Assembly (NCBI GenBank): GCA_002726335.1
Contig: PBSR01000254.1
Location: 1 to 13,118, forward strand
Direction of reading: 5' to 3'
DNA length: 13,118 nucleotides
From: Gemmatimonadaceae bacterium
GTDB taxonomy: Bacteria; Latescibacterota; UBA2968; UBA8231
Shown: in pieces, positions 1 to 6,516 of the stretch
Numbering within the stretch: position 1 is the stretch's first letter
Layout: each line of letters starts with the position of its first letter
The notes under the pieces: model-generated
What the model saw: only the letters and a program-made list of their open reading frames with translations
Database searches by the model: none
Told to the model about the DNA's origin: nothing
Position numbers and translations under genes: made by a program

Positions 1-1
1 C

Positions 2-67
2 AATCTCGCCGTCGACAAGGCGGTTGAGCGATTGTATCGGAAGGGGAAGAGGAGGCAAGCCACCTAG
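2..67 (+). CDS. Possible C-terminal end of an unidentified protein (partial)
   Basis: An open frame enters from the left edge and reads 21 codons (NLAVDKAVERLYRKGKRRQA then T) to a TAG stop. The tail is basic and looks like the end of a helical protein. It is too short to assign to a family. It would be convergent with the PLP-enzyme gene to its right. The frame may be chance, because GC-rich DNA stays open easily. Confidence 0.3.
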   Translation, partial: NLAVDKAVERLYRKGKRRQAT

Positions 68-126
68 CCCCCGAACCCCTTCATCAGCACAGACGCCACC
101 TTGGCGGCCGCTCGAATATCGTCATG

Positions 127-1254
127 TCAATCTCCGTGCGTTGCGCTAGCCGTGCCGCTCTCAGTGTGTGTCTTGTTCAAGGCCTGGTCCAGGTCGGCGA
201 TGATGTCCTCGGCGTCTTCGAGGCCGACCGACAGTCGGGCGAACCCTTCGGGTATGCCCTTACGCGGCTCGCACTGTCGCCCATAGACCAGTGAGCCGGT
301 GTCGCCAAGACTGACCCAGGGACGCACCAGTTGCAGGGATCCTGCGAATTGATGTCCCGCGCTCTGTCCTCCCTTTATCGTCAGGCCGACCATGCCCCCG
401 CATCCCTTGGGGAGCAGCTCTTCTGCCGTCCTGACGTCGGGATGGGATTCGAGTCCCGGGTATCGGACCTCGCTCACGGACGAGTGACCGGAAAGGAATC
501 TGGCGACCTTCATGGCATTGGTGCCGTGCTGGTTCATACGTATGGACAGTGTTTCCATACCCCGCATGATAAGAAACGCGTTGAACGGGCTGATTACGCC
601 GCCCTGAAGATTGCGCGAGCGGTAGACCTTGTCGTAAAGCTCAGGGTCGTCCATGACCGCTACCCCGCCCAGCGCATCGCCATGGCCATTGAGGAACTTT
701 GTTGCTGAGTGCAGCACAATGTCGGCGCCATGCTCGAGTGGTCGCAGCAGGGCCGGGGAGAGAAACGTGTTATCCACCACAACCAGCGCGCCGGCATCGT
801 GCGCGACGGAGACGATTGCGCGCAGGTCGATCAGATCCAGCCCAGGATTGCTCAGGGGCTCAAAGTAGACGATGCGTGTATTGGGGCGCAGGGCATCAGC
901 AAAGGCTTCTGCATCGCGCAGATCGACCTGGGTGGTCTCGACACCGAAGCGTGGCATCTCATCGCGCAGCCACCAGTCGGTCCAGTCGTAGACACTGCGG
1001 TGACAGACGACGTGGTCGCCCGATTTGAGCAATGACAGCAAGGTCTGGGTAATGGCCGCCATGCCGCAGGCACAGGCAATCGCTTGGTTGCCACCTTCCA
1101 GAGCCGCAATGGCCTGTTCCAGGGCCTCGATGGACGGATTTCCGCCCCGCGTATAGTATCCTGCGGCTGTCGCGGCCACGTGAATGGGCGTGGACGAGTG
1201 TCTGGCATCTCTGCCGGCGTGAATGGCCTCTGTGTTGAATCCGTTGTTACTCAT
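127..1254 (-). CDS. Cys/Met-metabolism PLP-dependent enzyme (cystathionine gamma-synthase / sulfhydrylase / lyase family)
   Basis: This is a 375-residue fold-type I PLP enzyme of the trans-sulfuration family; such enzymes make or break C-S bonds of homocysteine, cystathionine or methionine in the cytoplasm. Visible landmarks, numbered from the chosen start: Y34 and R36 in YYTRGGNPS (the usual Y-x-R phosphate and active-site pair), the GM motif near G64, Y89, D161 in VVVDNT (contacts the pyridine nitrogen), the PLP lysine K186 in SATKFLNGHGD, and a C-terminal ARLSVGLED block that holds the substrate-carboxylate arginine. The length is near normal for the family. I chose ATG 1254 because it overlaps the upstream methyltransferase stop as ATGA and has GGAGG seven bases before it; an in-frame ATG at 1281 would overlap that gene more. 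Oddities: the segment after Y89 reads DWT where most relatives have G-G-T or G-C-T, and the late SLGDTGSL replaces the more usual SLGGVESL. The substrate therefore cannot be named. Confidence 0.92.
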   Translation of the reverse strand: MSNNGFNTEAIHAGRDARHSSTPIHVAATAAGYYTRGGNPSIEALEQAIAALEGGNQAIACACGMAAITQTLLSLLKSGDHVVCHRSVYDWTDWWLRDEMPRFGVETTQVDLRDAEAFADALRPNTRIVYFEPLSNPGLDLIDLRAIVSVAHDAGALVVVDNTFLSPALLRPLEHGADIVLHSATKFLNGHGDALGGVAVMDDPELYDKVYRSRNLQGGVISPFNAFLIMRGMETLSIRMNQHGTNAMKVARFLSGHSSVSEVRYPGLESHPDVRTAEELLPKGCGGMVGLTIKGGQSAGHQFAGSLQLVRPWVSLGDTGSLVYGRQCEPRKGIPEGFARLSVGLEDAEDIIADLDQALNKTHTESGTASATHGD

Positions 1255-2783
1255 GTCAAATCCTCCAGGTATGTCCGCCACCAGTCGCCTTCGCCGGTGC
1301 GCCAGGTGGTGTCGTCCTCCTTGAGCCGCGCTTCTACGGTTGCCAGACGGTCAAGGACATCCTTGTCGACGTGTTCGTCGGTATCGCGCCGGGCGAGGAT
1401 CTGCTCAACCGTCTGATGAGCCCGGTCATAGACATCCATGAAGGAGTCTTCAGTACGCCCGGTGAAGGCGGAGTAGTGAACATCCCGCTTCATATTCGCC
1501 AGCGTGTGGTCGTCGGCAAGGAAGTTGCCGTCCCCATTGCAGACCCGGTCGATCACGTCCAGAGCCAGGCTGTCGGCATCGGTGGCCACGGGTTTGGTGA
1601 TGTTGCGGACCTGGTTGATCAGTTCGTCCACCACGACCAGATGCTCATAGCTGATGCGGATGGTTGAATCGAGCAGTCCGGTCGTAATGATATTTCCACC
1701 GGCGGCCGCTCCGAGATATAACCCCATGGCGGTTTCCCCATAGGCCCGGGGGCCTGGACGCACCTGGGATGTATTGCCCGGAGATATGCGGGACGGCAAA
1801 CCGTAACGGTCGGCCAGTTGCACGGCGGCGGCATCGAAAAGGGCCGTTTCAAAGGCCCCATGGTGCGTGTCGGCGGTATGCATGTCCATGGGAGCGCTGA
1901 CACACCCGTAGATGCAGGCCGACCCCGGGCTGGCGAATTGGCTGAGTAGGACACCTGCCAACACTTCTGCATTGTGCTGCACAAGTGAACCGGCCAATGT
2001 CACGGGGCCCGTCGCGCCCCACATCACCTCCGGCGAGATCATGTTCATGCCTACACCTGAGCGCGCGGCGGCGATGATGGCGTTGGCTTCGGAGCCTTTG
2101 ATGCGCAGCGGGCTGAGGGGGTTGCACCAGACAAAGCTCAGCTGGCGTTTCAGCAGGGCCTCGGTTGACTCAACCCCCTCAAGAATGGCTCGACCAAGAA
2201 CGGTCAATCGAACTTCCTCCTGCGTCGTGTTGATACAGCCAAAGGGCATCGTCTTGCGGCCGGGCACGGCACGGCCGCGGACCCACTGGCGCAGAAAACG
2301 CGTTCCCGCTTCTGAGTTGTCGTACGGTCGGGCAACAGGGTCAGCGATGCCGCGATCGTGAGCCGTGAAGAGGTTGCAGCAGTCATAGTCGAAGTTGGGC
2401 AGGGAATCCAACACCAGAAGCTTGTCGTTGACGTCGGACTCCAGACAGCTCCGCGCCTCACCGGCTTCATAGTCGTGGATGGTGAACGCATTGCCGATCA
2501 GGCCGAAACTGACATCGCCCTGTCCTAACGAAACCGGTCCCGTAAAACCCAGGAAGTGGTTGTAGTAGTCGAGACTGTCCCGGTCGGGGATGCGTGCGAG
2601 CCCTTCCGTTATCACCTCGTGCGAAAAGTGAACCCGCTCGTCATCCACCCGGCAACCCGCAGTCCTGAAGATCTCCAGGGCTTGTGGGCTGTCCTTGAAC
2701 CCGACGCCGGTCTTGGCCAGCACCTTCCGTGTCGCTTCGTGAATACTTCCCACATCCTCATCGGACAGAACCTGCGACTGCAT
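1251..2783 (-). CDS. MttB-superfamily trimethylamine/quaternary-amine methyltransferase, non-pyrrolysine
   Basis: This 510-residue protein belongs to the trimethylamine methyltransferase (MttB) superfamily, which moves a methyl group from an amine to a cobalamin-bound corrinoid protein. Recognisable core: TGPVTLAGSLVQHNAEVLAGV (about 258-278), PGSACIYGC (about 286-294), DRYGLPSR (about 325-332), and AAGGNIITTGLLDSTIRISYE followed by a VVVDELI block (about 360-388). The frame runs through the active-site region without an amber codon, so it is not the pyrrolysine enzyme for trimethylamine. Known non-Pyl members demethylate glycine betaine, proline betaine or carnitine; which of these applies here is not visible. 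ATG 2783 is chosen over an in-frame start at 2876 because GAGGGA sits six bases before it and the extra N-terminus looks unlike the family. The 3' end overlaps the PLP enzyme by four bases, so the two are coupled. No corrinoid protein or methyltransferase partner gene is in the window. Confidence 0.92.
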   Translation of the reverse strand: MQSQVLSDEDVGSIHEATRKVLAKTGVGFKDSPQALEIFRTAGCRVDDERVHFSHEVITEGLARIPDRDSLDYYNHFLGFTGPVSLGQGDVSFGLIGNAFTIHDYEAGEARSCLESDVNDKLLVLDSLPNFDYDCCNLFTAHDRGIADPVARPYDNSEAGTRFLRQWVRGRAVPGRKTMPFGCINTTQEEVRLTVLGRAILEGVESTEALLKRQLSFVWCNPLSPLRIKGSEANAIIAAARSGVGMNMISPEVMWGATGPVTLAGSLVQHNAEVLAGVLLSQFASPGSACIYGCVSAPMDMHTADTHHGAFETALFDAAAVQLADRYGLPSRISPGNTSQVRPGPRAYGETAMGLYLGAAAGGNIITTGLLDSTIRISYEHLVVVDELINQVRNITKPVATDADSLALDVIDRVCNGDGNFLADDHTLANMKRDVHYSAFTGRTEDSFMDVYDRAHQTVEQILARRDTDEHVDKDVLDRLATVEARLKEDDTTWRTGEGDWWRTYLEDLT

Positions 2784-2940
2784 CGAATGTCCCTCGTCTT
2801 GTGGTCGTAATTGGCGCACAACAGCCCGAAAGCACTGTGGTGCAGACGGTCCCGTTGCGCCGGGAATTGGCGCCACTTACCATACCGCTGTCGTAACCGT
2901 TGTGTGTATTGGTGTTATTGGAACTGAACTGTGGTCATAT
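2784..2940. promoter_or_regulatory. Divergent intergenic region between the MttB gene and the AraC regulator
   Basis: This 157-base gap must hold the promoters of both divergent genes. It contains a 9-base direct repeat, AATTGGCGC, at 2809-2817 and 2865-2873 (56 bases apart, about five helical turns), and a short tandem ATTGG repeat near the regulator end (about 2908-2923). AraC-family proteins often bind direct repeats, so these are candidate sites. I could not assign -10 and -35 boxes with confidence. Confidence 0.35.
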
Positions 2941-3750
2941 ATGGAAACACCTGAACACCCCCGATGGTCAGTACCGCTACGTCTTGAGCCGGAGGCGCTC
3001 GCCGTGGGATACTCGCCCGTGGGAGTCGAGCGCGTTGAGCGATACACGCCGGCGCCCACCTGGCAGTTGGGATTGTTCGAAGGGCCGACATCGCTGGTGC
3101 TGAGAAAGGGCCGGCGGCGGTGGTGTCTGATGATCAAGACCCATGACCTTGTCATCATCCCGCCGGATTCGGACCGGATCTACACCACGGAACGACCGGT
3201 GAATCACTTCTACCTGGAATTTCGCTACGGTTCAGTGACCACGGCGTCGAACTCGGTCGAACTGCCGGCGATCATGCCCTGTGGGATGTCGGCCGACGCG
3301 ATGCTGCGGGACTTCGCCGCCTGCATGGAATTGCGGGAGACCGACCGCCTCGAGAGTGACCTGCTGGCGCGGCTGCTGTTGTGGCGCCTGGTGCGGATTG
3401 CCCGGACGGCCGAGGCGGGACACCAGGACCGGGCGCACATAATAGAGGAGGTACAGAGGCGGATCCGCGAAAACACCGCCGACGCCTCACTGACACCCGA
3501 AGCGCTCGCAGAGGCCGTCGGCTACTCCCGGCGCCGGCTCGACCAGCTCTTTGCCGAACTCCTCGGCAAGCCGGTCTCGGCCTGCATCCGCGACCGCCGT
3601 GCCCAACTGGCCGAGGACCTGCTGCGCCAGAGCTCCCTGCCGATACACGCGGTGGGCGCCCGCGTCGGCATTCCTGACCGCCACGGCTTCAACAAGTTCA
3701 TGCGCCGCAACCGCGGCCTGAGCCCCACCGCCATTCGTGCCGGCCAATAG
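2941..3750 (+). CDS. AraC/XylS-family transcriptional regulator
   Basis: This 269-residue protein has a C-terminal double helix-turn-helix of the AraC/XylS type. The first HTH is around residues 175-200 (LTPEALAEAVGYSRRRLDQLF, then a GKPVSACIRDRR linker helix). The second is around 215-262 (LPIHAVGARVGIPDRHGFNKFMRRNRGLSPTAIR), with the family's G-x-x-D/S-x-x-x-F-x-x-x-F-x-x-x-x-G-x-x-P pattern. The first 150 residues form a beta-rich ligand or cupin-like domain with no recognised ligand motif. ATG 2941 is taken as the start; an ATG at 2902 in the same frame would add 13 residues and crowd the promoter region. The ribosome binding site is weak (GGAAC upstream). Divergence from the MttB/PLP operon suggests it regulates that operon, possibly in response to the methylated amine; this is inference. 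Confidence 0.9.
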   Translation: METPEHPRWSVPLRLEPEALAVGYSPVGVERVERYTPAPTWQLGLFEGPTSLVLRKGRRRWCLMIKTHDLVIIPPDSDRIYTTERPVNHFYLEFRYGSVTTASNSVELPAIMPCGMSADAMLRDFAACMELRETDRLESDLLARLLLWRLVRIARTAEAGHQDRAHIIEEVQRRIRENTADASLTPEALAEAVGYSRRRLDQLFAELLGKPVSACIRDRRAQLAEDLLRQSSLPIHAVGARVGIPDRHGFNKFMRRNRGLSPTAIRAGQ

Positions 3751-3900
3751 TGGATGCGAGTGCGGCGGAGCGACGCCGGATCACGGCGTTGGCACATCGC
3801 TCGTGGCGCTTCGGGCTGGTTATCGAGCATGGCTCCGGGTCAGGGACGGCACTATCCTGGAGTCAGACCGCGAGCCATACACCGATGCGAAATCAGGACG

Positions 3901-4386
3901 ATGGCAAAGAGAAGCCCCTACGCAATGCCAAGGAACGTCCGGAGCGCGTTCAAGAAGGACCTCATCCAGTTCGCGATCCCTGCGATGGCCGTCTTTGTCT
4001 TGGAGTTGAGTTTCCTGACCCGGGACGCGCTCAGCGGATTGTGGTGGCGACTCTGGGATTCGATCTCCCACCCGAGTAGCATGGCCGAACTACCGGCCCT
4101 GACGGTCACCGGGATGTTCCTGTTCGTCATTGGGTTGGGGATTATGTGCTGGGGGCAGATTACGCTGTACAAGAATTACTCCGCTTCGGTCGTCATCCGC
4201 GAAGACCACAGGCTGATCACACACGGTATCTACCGCATCGTCAGGAACCCGATGTACTTCGGCCTTATCGTTGGCGTCTGCTTCGGCCTGCCCGCCTATG
4301 GCCATAGCCTGACCGGTGCGCTCGCCGCGGAAGTCAGCGCCCATCCGGCTTGGGTCGAGATCATGCCTGTGGTGCGAAGTCGCTGA
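3901..4386 (+). CDS. ICMT/PEMT-type membrane methyltransferase, C-terminally truncated
   Basis: The product is a small integral membrane protein of the isoprenylcysteine carboxyl methyltransferase / phospholipid methyltransferase type (161 residues). Three hydrophobic stretches are visible: FAIPAMAVFVLELSFL, LTVTGMFLFVIGLGIM, and the one after NPMYFG. The signature HGIYRIVRNPMYFG is intact. Family members then carry another helix and an R-x-x-x-E-E-x-x-L-x-x-x-F-G-x-x-Y tail that completes the SAM site. Here the frame instead ends shortly after the signature in an uncharacteristic SAHPAWVEIMPVVRSR, and its last 26 bases overlap the convergent sulfatase gene. The other two frames stop at once after about 4300, so a single frameshift does not rescue it. 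Probably a remnant without activity. ATG 3901 (AGGA close upstream) is chosen; ATG 3925 and an upstream in-frame start at 3754 are possible. Confidence 0.7.
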   Translation: MAKRSPYAMPRNVRSAFKKDLIQFAIPAMAVFVLELSFLTRDALSGLWWRLWDSISHPSSMAELPALTVTGMFLFVIGLGIMCWGQITLYKNYSASVVIREDHRLITHGIYRIVRNPMYFGLIVGVCFGLPAYGHSLTGALAAEVSAHPAWVEIMPVVRSR

Positions 4387-5794
4387 CGTAGGGCCACTCG
4401 AAGTCGGGGTCGCGTCCGACATTGCGATCCTGGTCGCACACCCGGTCGTGAACTCTGCGGAAGCCCATCAGCTTCTCCGGGGCGAGGAAGGGGTCCTGTG
4501 TTTCCTGCCGCCATGTCAGGAGACGATCGATGAGCCCGTCGCGAATTGTGCACATGGTCGGGTCATCGGCCAGGTCGTGCCATTCACACGGATCGGTATG
4601 TAGATCATAGAGCTCGAAGGCGGGCGGGTTGCGCCAACGGGCGTAAGCTGCACCCACGTGACGCGGGGCGGCATCGATCTCCTGCTGCGTACAGCCAGTG
4701 TCGATGCGTTGCTGCTTCGTGTAGTATCTCTCCGTCGGGTTGGCTTCGCCGTGCAGCAGGTTGTGCACGAGTTTGTAGCGGTCGTCGCGAACGGTACGGG
4801 ACGGGTAAAAGAGGCCCTGATCGAGTTTCAAGGAGTGGCTCACATTCCACTCCGCAAAAAGGTGTGTCCGCCACTGCACCGCCGACCCGCCATCGAGGAA
4901 AGGACGCAGCGACTCCCCGGATCCCTTTGCGGGCGACTGGAGGCCGACAGCGTCGAGAATGGTCGGCAGCACGTCGACCTGCGACACTAGAGGATCGGCG
5001 ACGGTGCCCGGCATTGACACTCCGGGCCAGCGCATGATCAACGGGGCTTGCAATGCCAGTTCGGTGACGCAGCATTTGCCGCGCGAGAACTGCGGTCCGT
5101 GATCGCTTACGTAGATGACCAGCGTCTCGTCGGCCTTTCCGGAAGCCTCGAGTTCGGCAAGCAGAAGGCCGACGCCGCTGTCCAGCCGCGAGACGCAGTT
5201 GTAATAGTCGGCGGCGTGCTCGCGCAGGCGAGGCGAATCGCAGCCAACGGCTGACGGCAGGCGCACATCGTCGGCGTTGAGAGGGACGCGGGGAAGGCCG
5301 GCTTCCTGCCGCAGCCAGGGAAGATGTGCGTCGGCGTTACAGACCATCAGGAAGAACGGTTCATCGCCGTTATTGACGAAGGCACCCGCCTCCCGGGCGA
5401 CCTCCGCCACGTCGCGACTGCCGAAGCTGTTGGCGGTGCTGCTGGTCCAGACGTGATCGAAGGCGAAAGCCGACTCGGGCAGCACGTGCAGCTTGCCGAG
5501 GCGGGCGGTGCGGTAGCCCGCCTGTTTGAGAAACGTGGGTACGCTGGGCCACGGGCGATACATGGCGAACTTGTGAGAGGCCAGGCCGATCTGACCGCAC
5601 TCGTGCGGGTAGAGACCGGTGAGAATGCTGGCGCGGCCCGGCGAGCAGACCGCCTGGGTTACATAGGCGCGGGTAAAGCGGCAGCCATCTGCCGCCAGGC
5701 GGTCCAGGTGCGGCGTGCGGACGTTGGGGTCCCCATAGCAGGAGAGTTCGAGACCCGTATCCTCGGGGACGATGAGCAGGATGTTGGGGGGCAT
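4361..5794 (-). CDS. Sulfatase (arylsulfatase family, heparan N-sulfatase/SGSH-like)
   Basis: A 477-residue type I sulfatase that hydrolyses sulfate esters or sulfamates using a formylglycine made from cysteine. Key residues: metal ligands E11-D12 in PEDTG (usually DD), the formylglycine motif C50-S-P-G-R54 followed by ASILTG, K101 and H103 in GKLHV, D155/H157 in NADAHLPW, D230-H231 in SDHG (most relatives have SDNG), and K239 with E244. The overall pattern, including LPESAFAFDHVW, DSGVGLLLAELE and LVIYVSDHG, resembles N-sulfoglucosamine sulfohydrolase more than the arylsulfatase A group; that is a recollection-based judgement. There is no signal peptide (the protein starts MPPNILLIVPED), so it is probably cytoplasmic unless the start is wrong. 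ATG 5794 has GAGGAA six bases before it. It lies 38 bases after vapC on the same strand. No dedicated sulfatase-maturating enzyme is in the window. Confidence 0.93.
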   Translation of the reverse strand: MPPNILLIVPEDTGLELSCYGDPNVRTPHLDRLAADGCRFTRAYVTQAVCSPGRASILTGLYPHECGQIGLASHKFAMYRPWPSVPTFLKQAGYRTARLGKLHVLPESAFAFDHVWTSSTANSFGSRDVAEVAREAGAFVNNGDEPFFLMVCNADAHLPWLRQEAGLPRVPLNADDVRLPSAVGCDSPRLREHAADYYNCVSRLDSGVGLLLAELEASGKADETLVIYVSDHGPQFSRGKCCVTELALQAPLIMRWPGVSMPGTVADPLVSQVDVLPTILDAVGLQSPAKGSGESLRPFLDGGSAVQWRTHLFAEWNVSHSLKLDQGLFYPSRTVRDDRYKLVHNLLHGEANPTERYYTKQQRIDTGCTQQEIDAAPRHVGAAYARWRNPPAFELYDLHTDPCEWHDLADDPTMCTIRDGLIDRLLTWRQETQDPFLAPEKLMGFRRVHDRVCDQDRNVGRDPDFEWPYVSDFAPQA

Positions 5795-5832
5795 GGTCTG
5801 TTCCTCGTGGGCCGGCGGGGCGGGAGCCCTGG

Positions 5833-6225
5833 TTACAGTATTCCGAAGTTTGGCGAGCGCCTCAGGCTACGGTCAAACGTGAGGGTTCGCAGGCAGCCCG
5901 CTCGGGCCCCGATACGCCCGATCAGGTGGTCGGAGAAGTCCCCCTTGCCGGTCCGATAGTCGGTCAGTGCTTGCCAGAGCAAGTCTTTGTCCTCAAACCG
6001 GAACTGACCGGTACGGAGAATCTGCTCAAGTGCCGGCACGACCAGATCCTGACCGTAGCCGTAGGCACTCTCCATGACCCAGACCAACTCACACAGTACC
6101 ACCGAAGTAATGTAGAAGGACGCCTCCTCCTCCCCCTTCTCGATGATCTGTGTGGCCTTGCTGGCCTGGGTGGGATGGTCCTGAACCAGATAGCGGACGA
6201 GAACATTGGTGTCCAGACCGATCAT
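5833..6225 (-). CDS. vapC: VapC-type PIN-domain ribonuclease toxin
   Basis: A 130-residue PIN-domain protein, the toxin of a type II toxin-antitoxin pair; VapC toxins cleave RNA, often initiator tRNA or rRNA. The acidic metal-binding set is visible: D5 in GLDTNVLVRY, E46 in SVVLCELVW, D96 and D99 in GDFSDHLIG, and D118 in TLTFDRSL. The length is normal and the frame is intact, so it is likely functional. ATG 6225 shares its A with the antitoxin's TGA stop (TGATG), and GGGAGG lies just upstream within the antitoxin gene. A GTG at 6228 is an alternative start that adds one residue. It is co-translated with the antitoxin. Confidence 0.92.
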   Translation of the reverse strand: MIGLDTNVLVRYLVQDHPTQASKATQIIEKGEEEASFYITSVVLCELVWVMESAYGYGQDLVVPALEQILRTGQFRFEDKDLLWQALTDYRTGKGDFSDHLIGRIGARAGCLRTLTFDRSLRRSPNFGIL

Positions 6226-6464
6226 CACCTCCCACTTCCGCGCTTGCGGACCGCCCTGTCCATGTCCTCGATGGATACCGGTCTGGCCGGCTTTGGCAGG
6301 ATGCCTTTCAGGGCCCGGACATCACTGACCGCGGGCCGGACGATGACCTCGCCGTCGTCCTGGATCAGGAAATCGACACGATCTCCTGGCTGAAGGTCAA
6401 GGTGTTGCCGGACCGGCTGTGGAATGACCAGCTGTCCCTTGGAGGTGAGTTTGGCGGTGGGCAT
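6225..6464 (-). CDS. vapB: VapB-type antitoxin (AbrB/SpoVT swapped-hairpin fold)
   Basis: A 79-residue antitoxin. The N-terminal half, AKLTSKGQLVIPQPVRQHLDLQPGDRVDFLI, is the AbrB/MazE-type DNA-binding hairpin (the usual T-x-K-G-Q-x-x-I-P-x-x-x-R pattern). The C-terminal part (VSIEDMDRAVRKRGSGR) is the basic, flexible tail that would wrap the VapC active site. Such proteins neutralise the toxin and repress their own operon. The start has AAGGTGA four bases upstream. Its stop overlaps the vapC start. The inverted repeat 30-50 bases upstream is a candidate autoregulatory operator. Confidence 0.92.
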   Translation of the reverse strand: MPTAKLTSKGQLVIPQPVRQHLDLQPGDRVDFLIQDDGEVIVRPAVSDVRALKGILPKPARPVSIEDMDRAVRKRGSGR

Positions 6465-6494
6465 GGAGTCACCTTGATCTTACCTGAGTTATGA

Positions 6495-6516
6495 ATTCTT
6501 ACTTAAGCATAAGAAT
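6495..6516. promoter_or_regulatory. Inverted repeat upstream of vapBC, candidate autoregulatory operator
   Basis: ATTCTTA (6495-6501) and TAAGAAT (6510-6516) form perfect 7-base arms around an 8-base centre containing CTTAAG. It sits 31-52 bases upstream of the vapB start and overlaps the stop codon of the preceding membrane-protein gene. AbrB-type antitoxins bind AT-rich palindromes of this kind. The region is strikingly AT-rich against its surroundings. It is less likely a terminator, because the arms are AT-only with no T-tract. Confidence 0.5.

Noticed and set aside
64..126. In-frame continuation of the PLP-enzyme frame past its stop, giving a plausible-looking 20-residue peptide ending at a TAG on the minus strand
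   Set aside because: The enzyme already ends with its normal C-terminal block plus an extra tail. The continuation has no start codon or ribosome binding site of its own, and nothing supports stop-codon read-through.
1912..2361. A 149-codon plus-strand open frame inside the MttB gene
   Set aside because: It lies fully antisense to a clearly conserved gene and its translation has no family character; it is a by-product of GC-rich codon use.
5324..5959. A 211-codon plus-strand open frame across the sulfatase and vapC genes
   Set aside because: It spans the gap between two well-supported minus-strand genes and mirrors their codons. No motif or ribosome binding site was seen.
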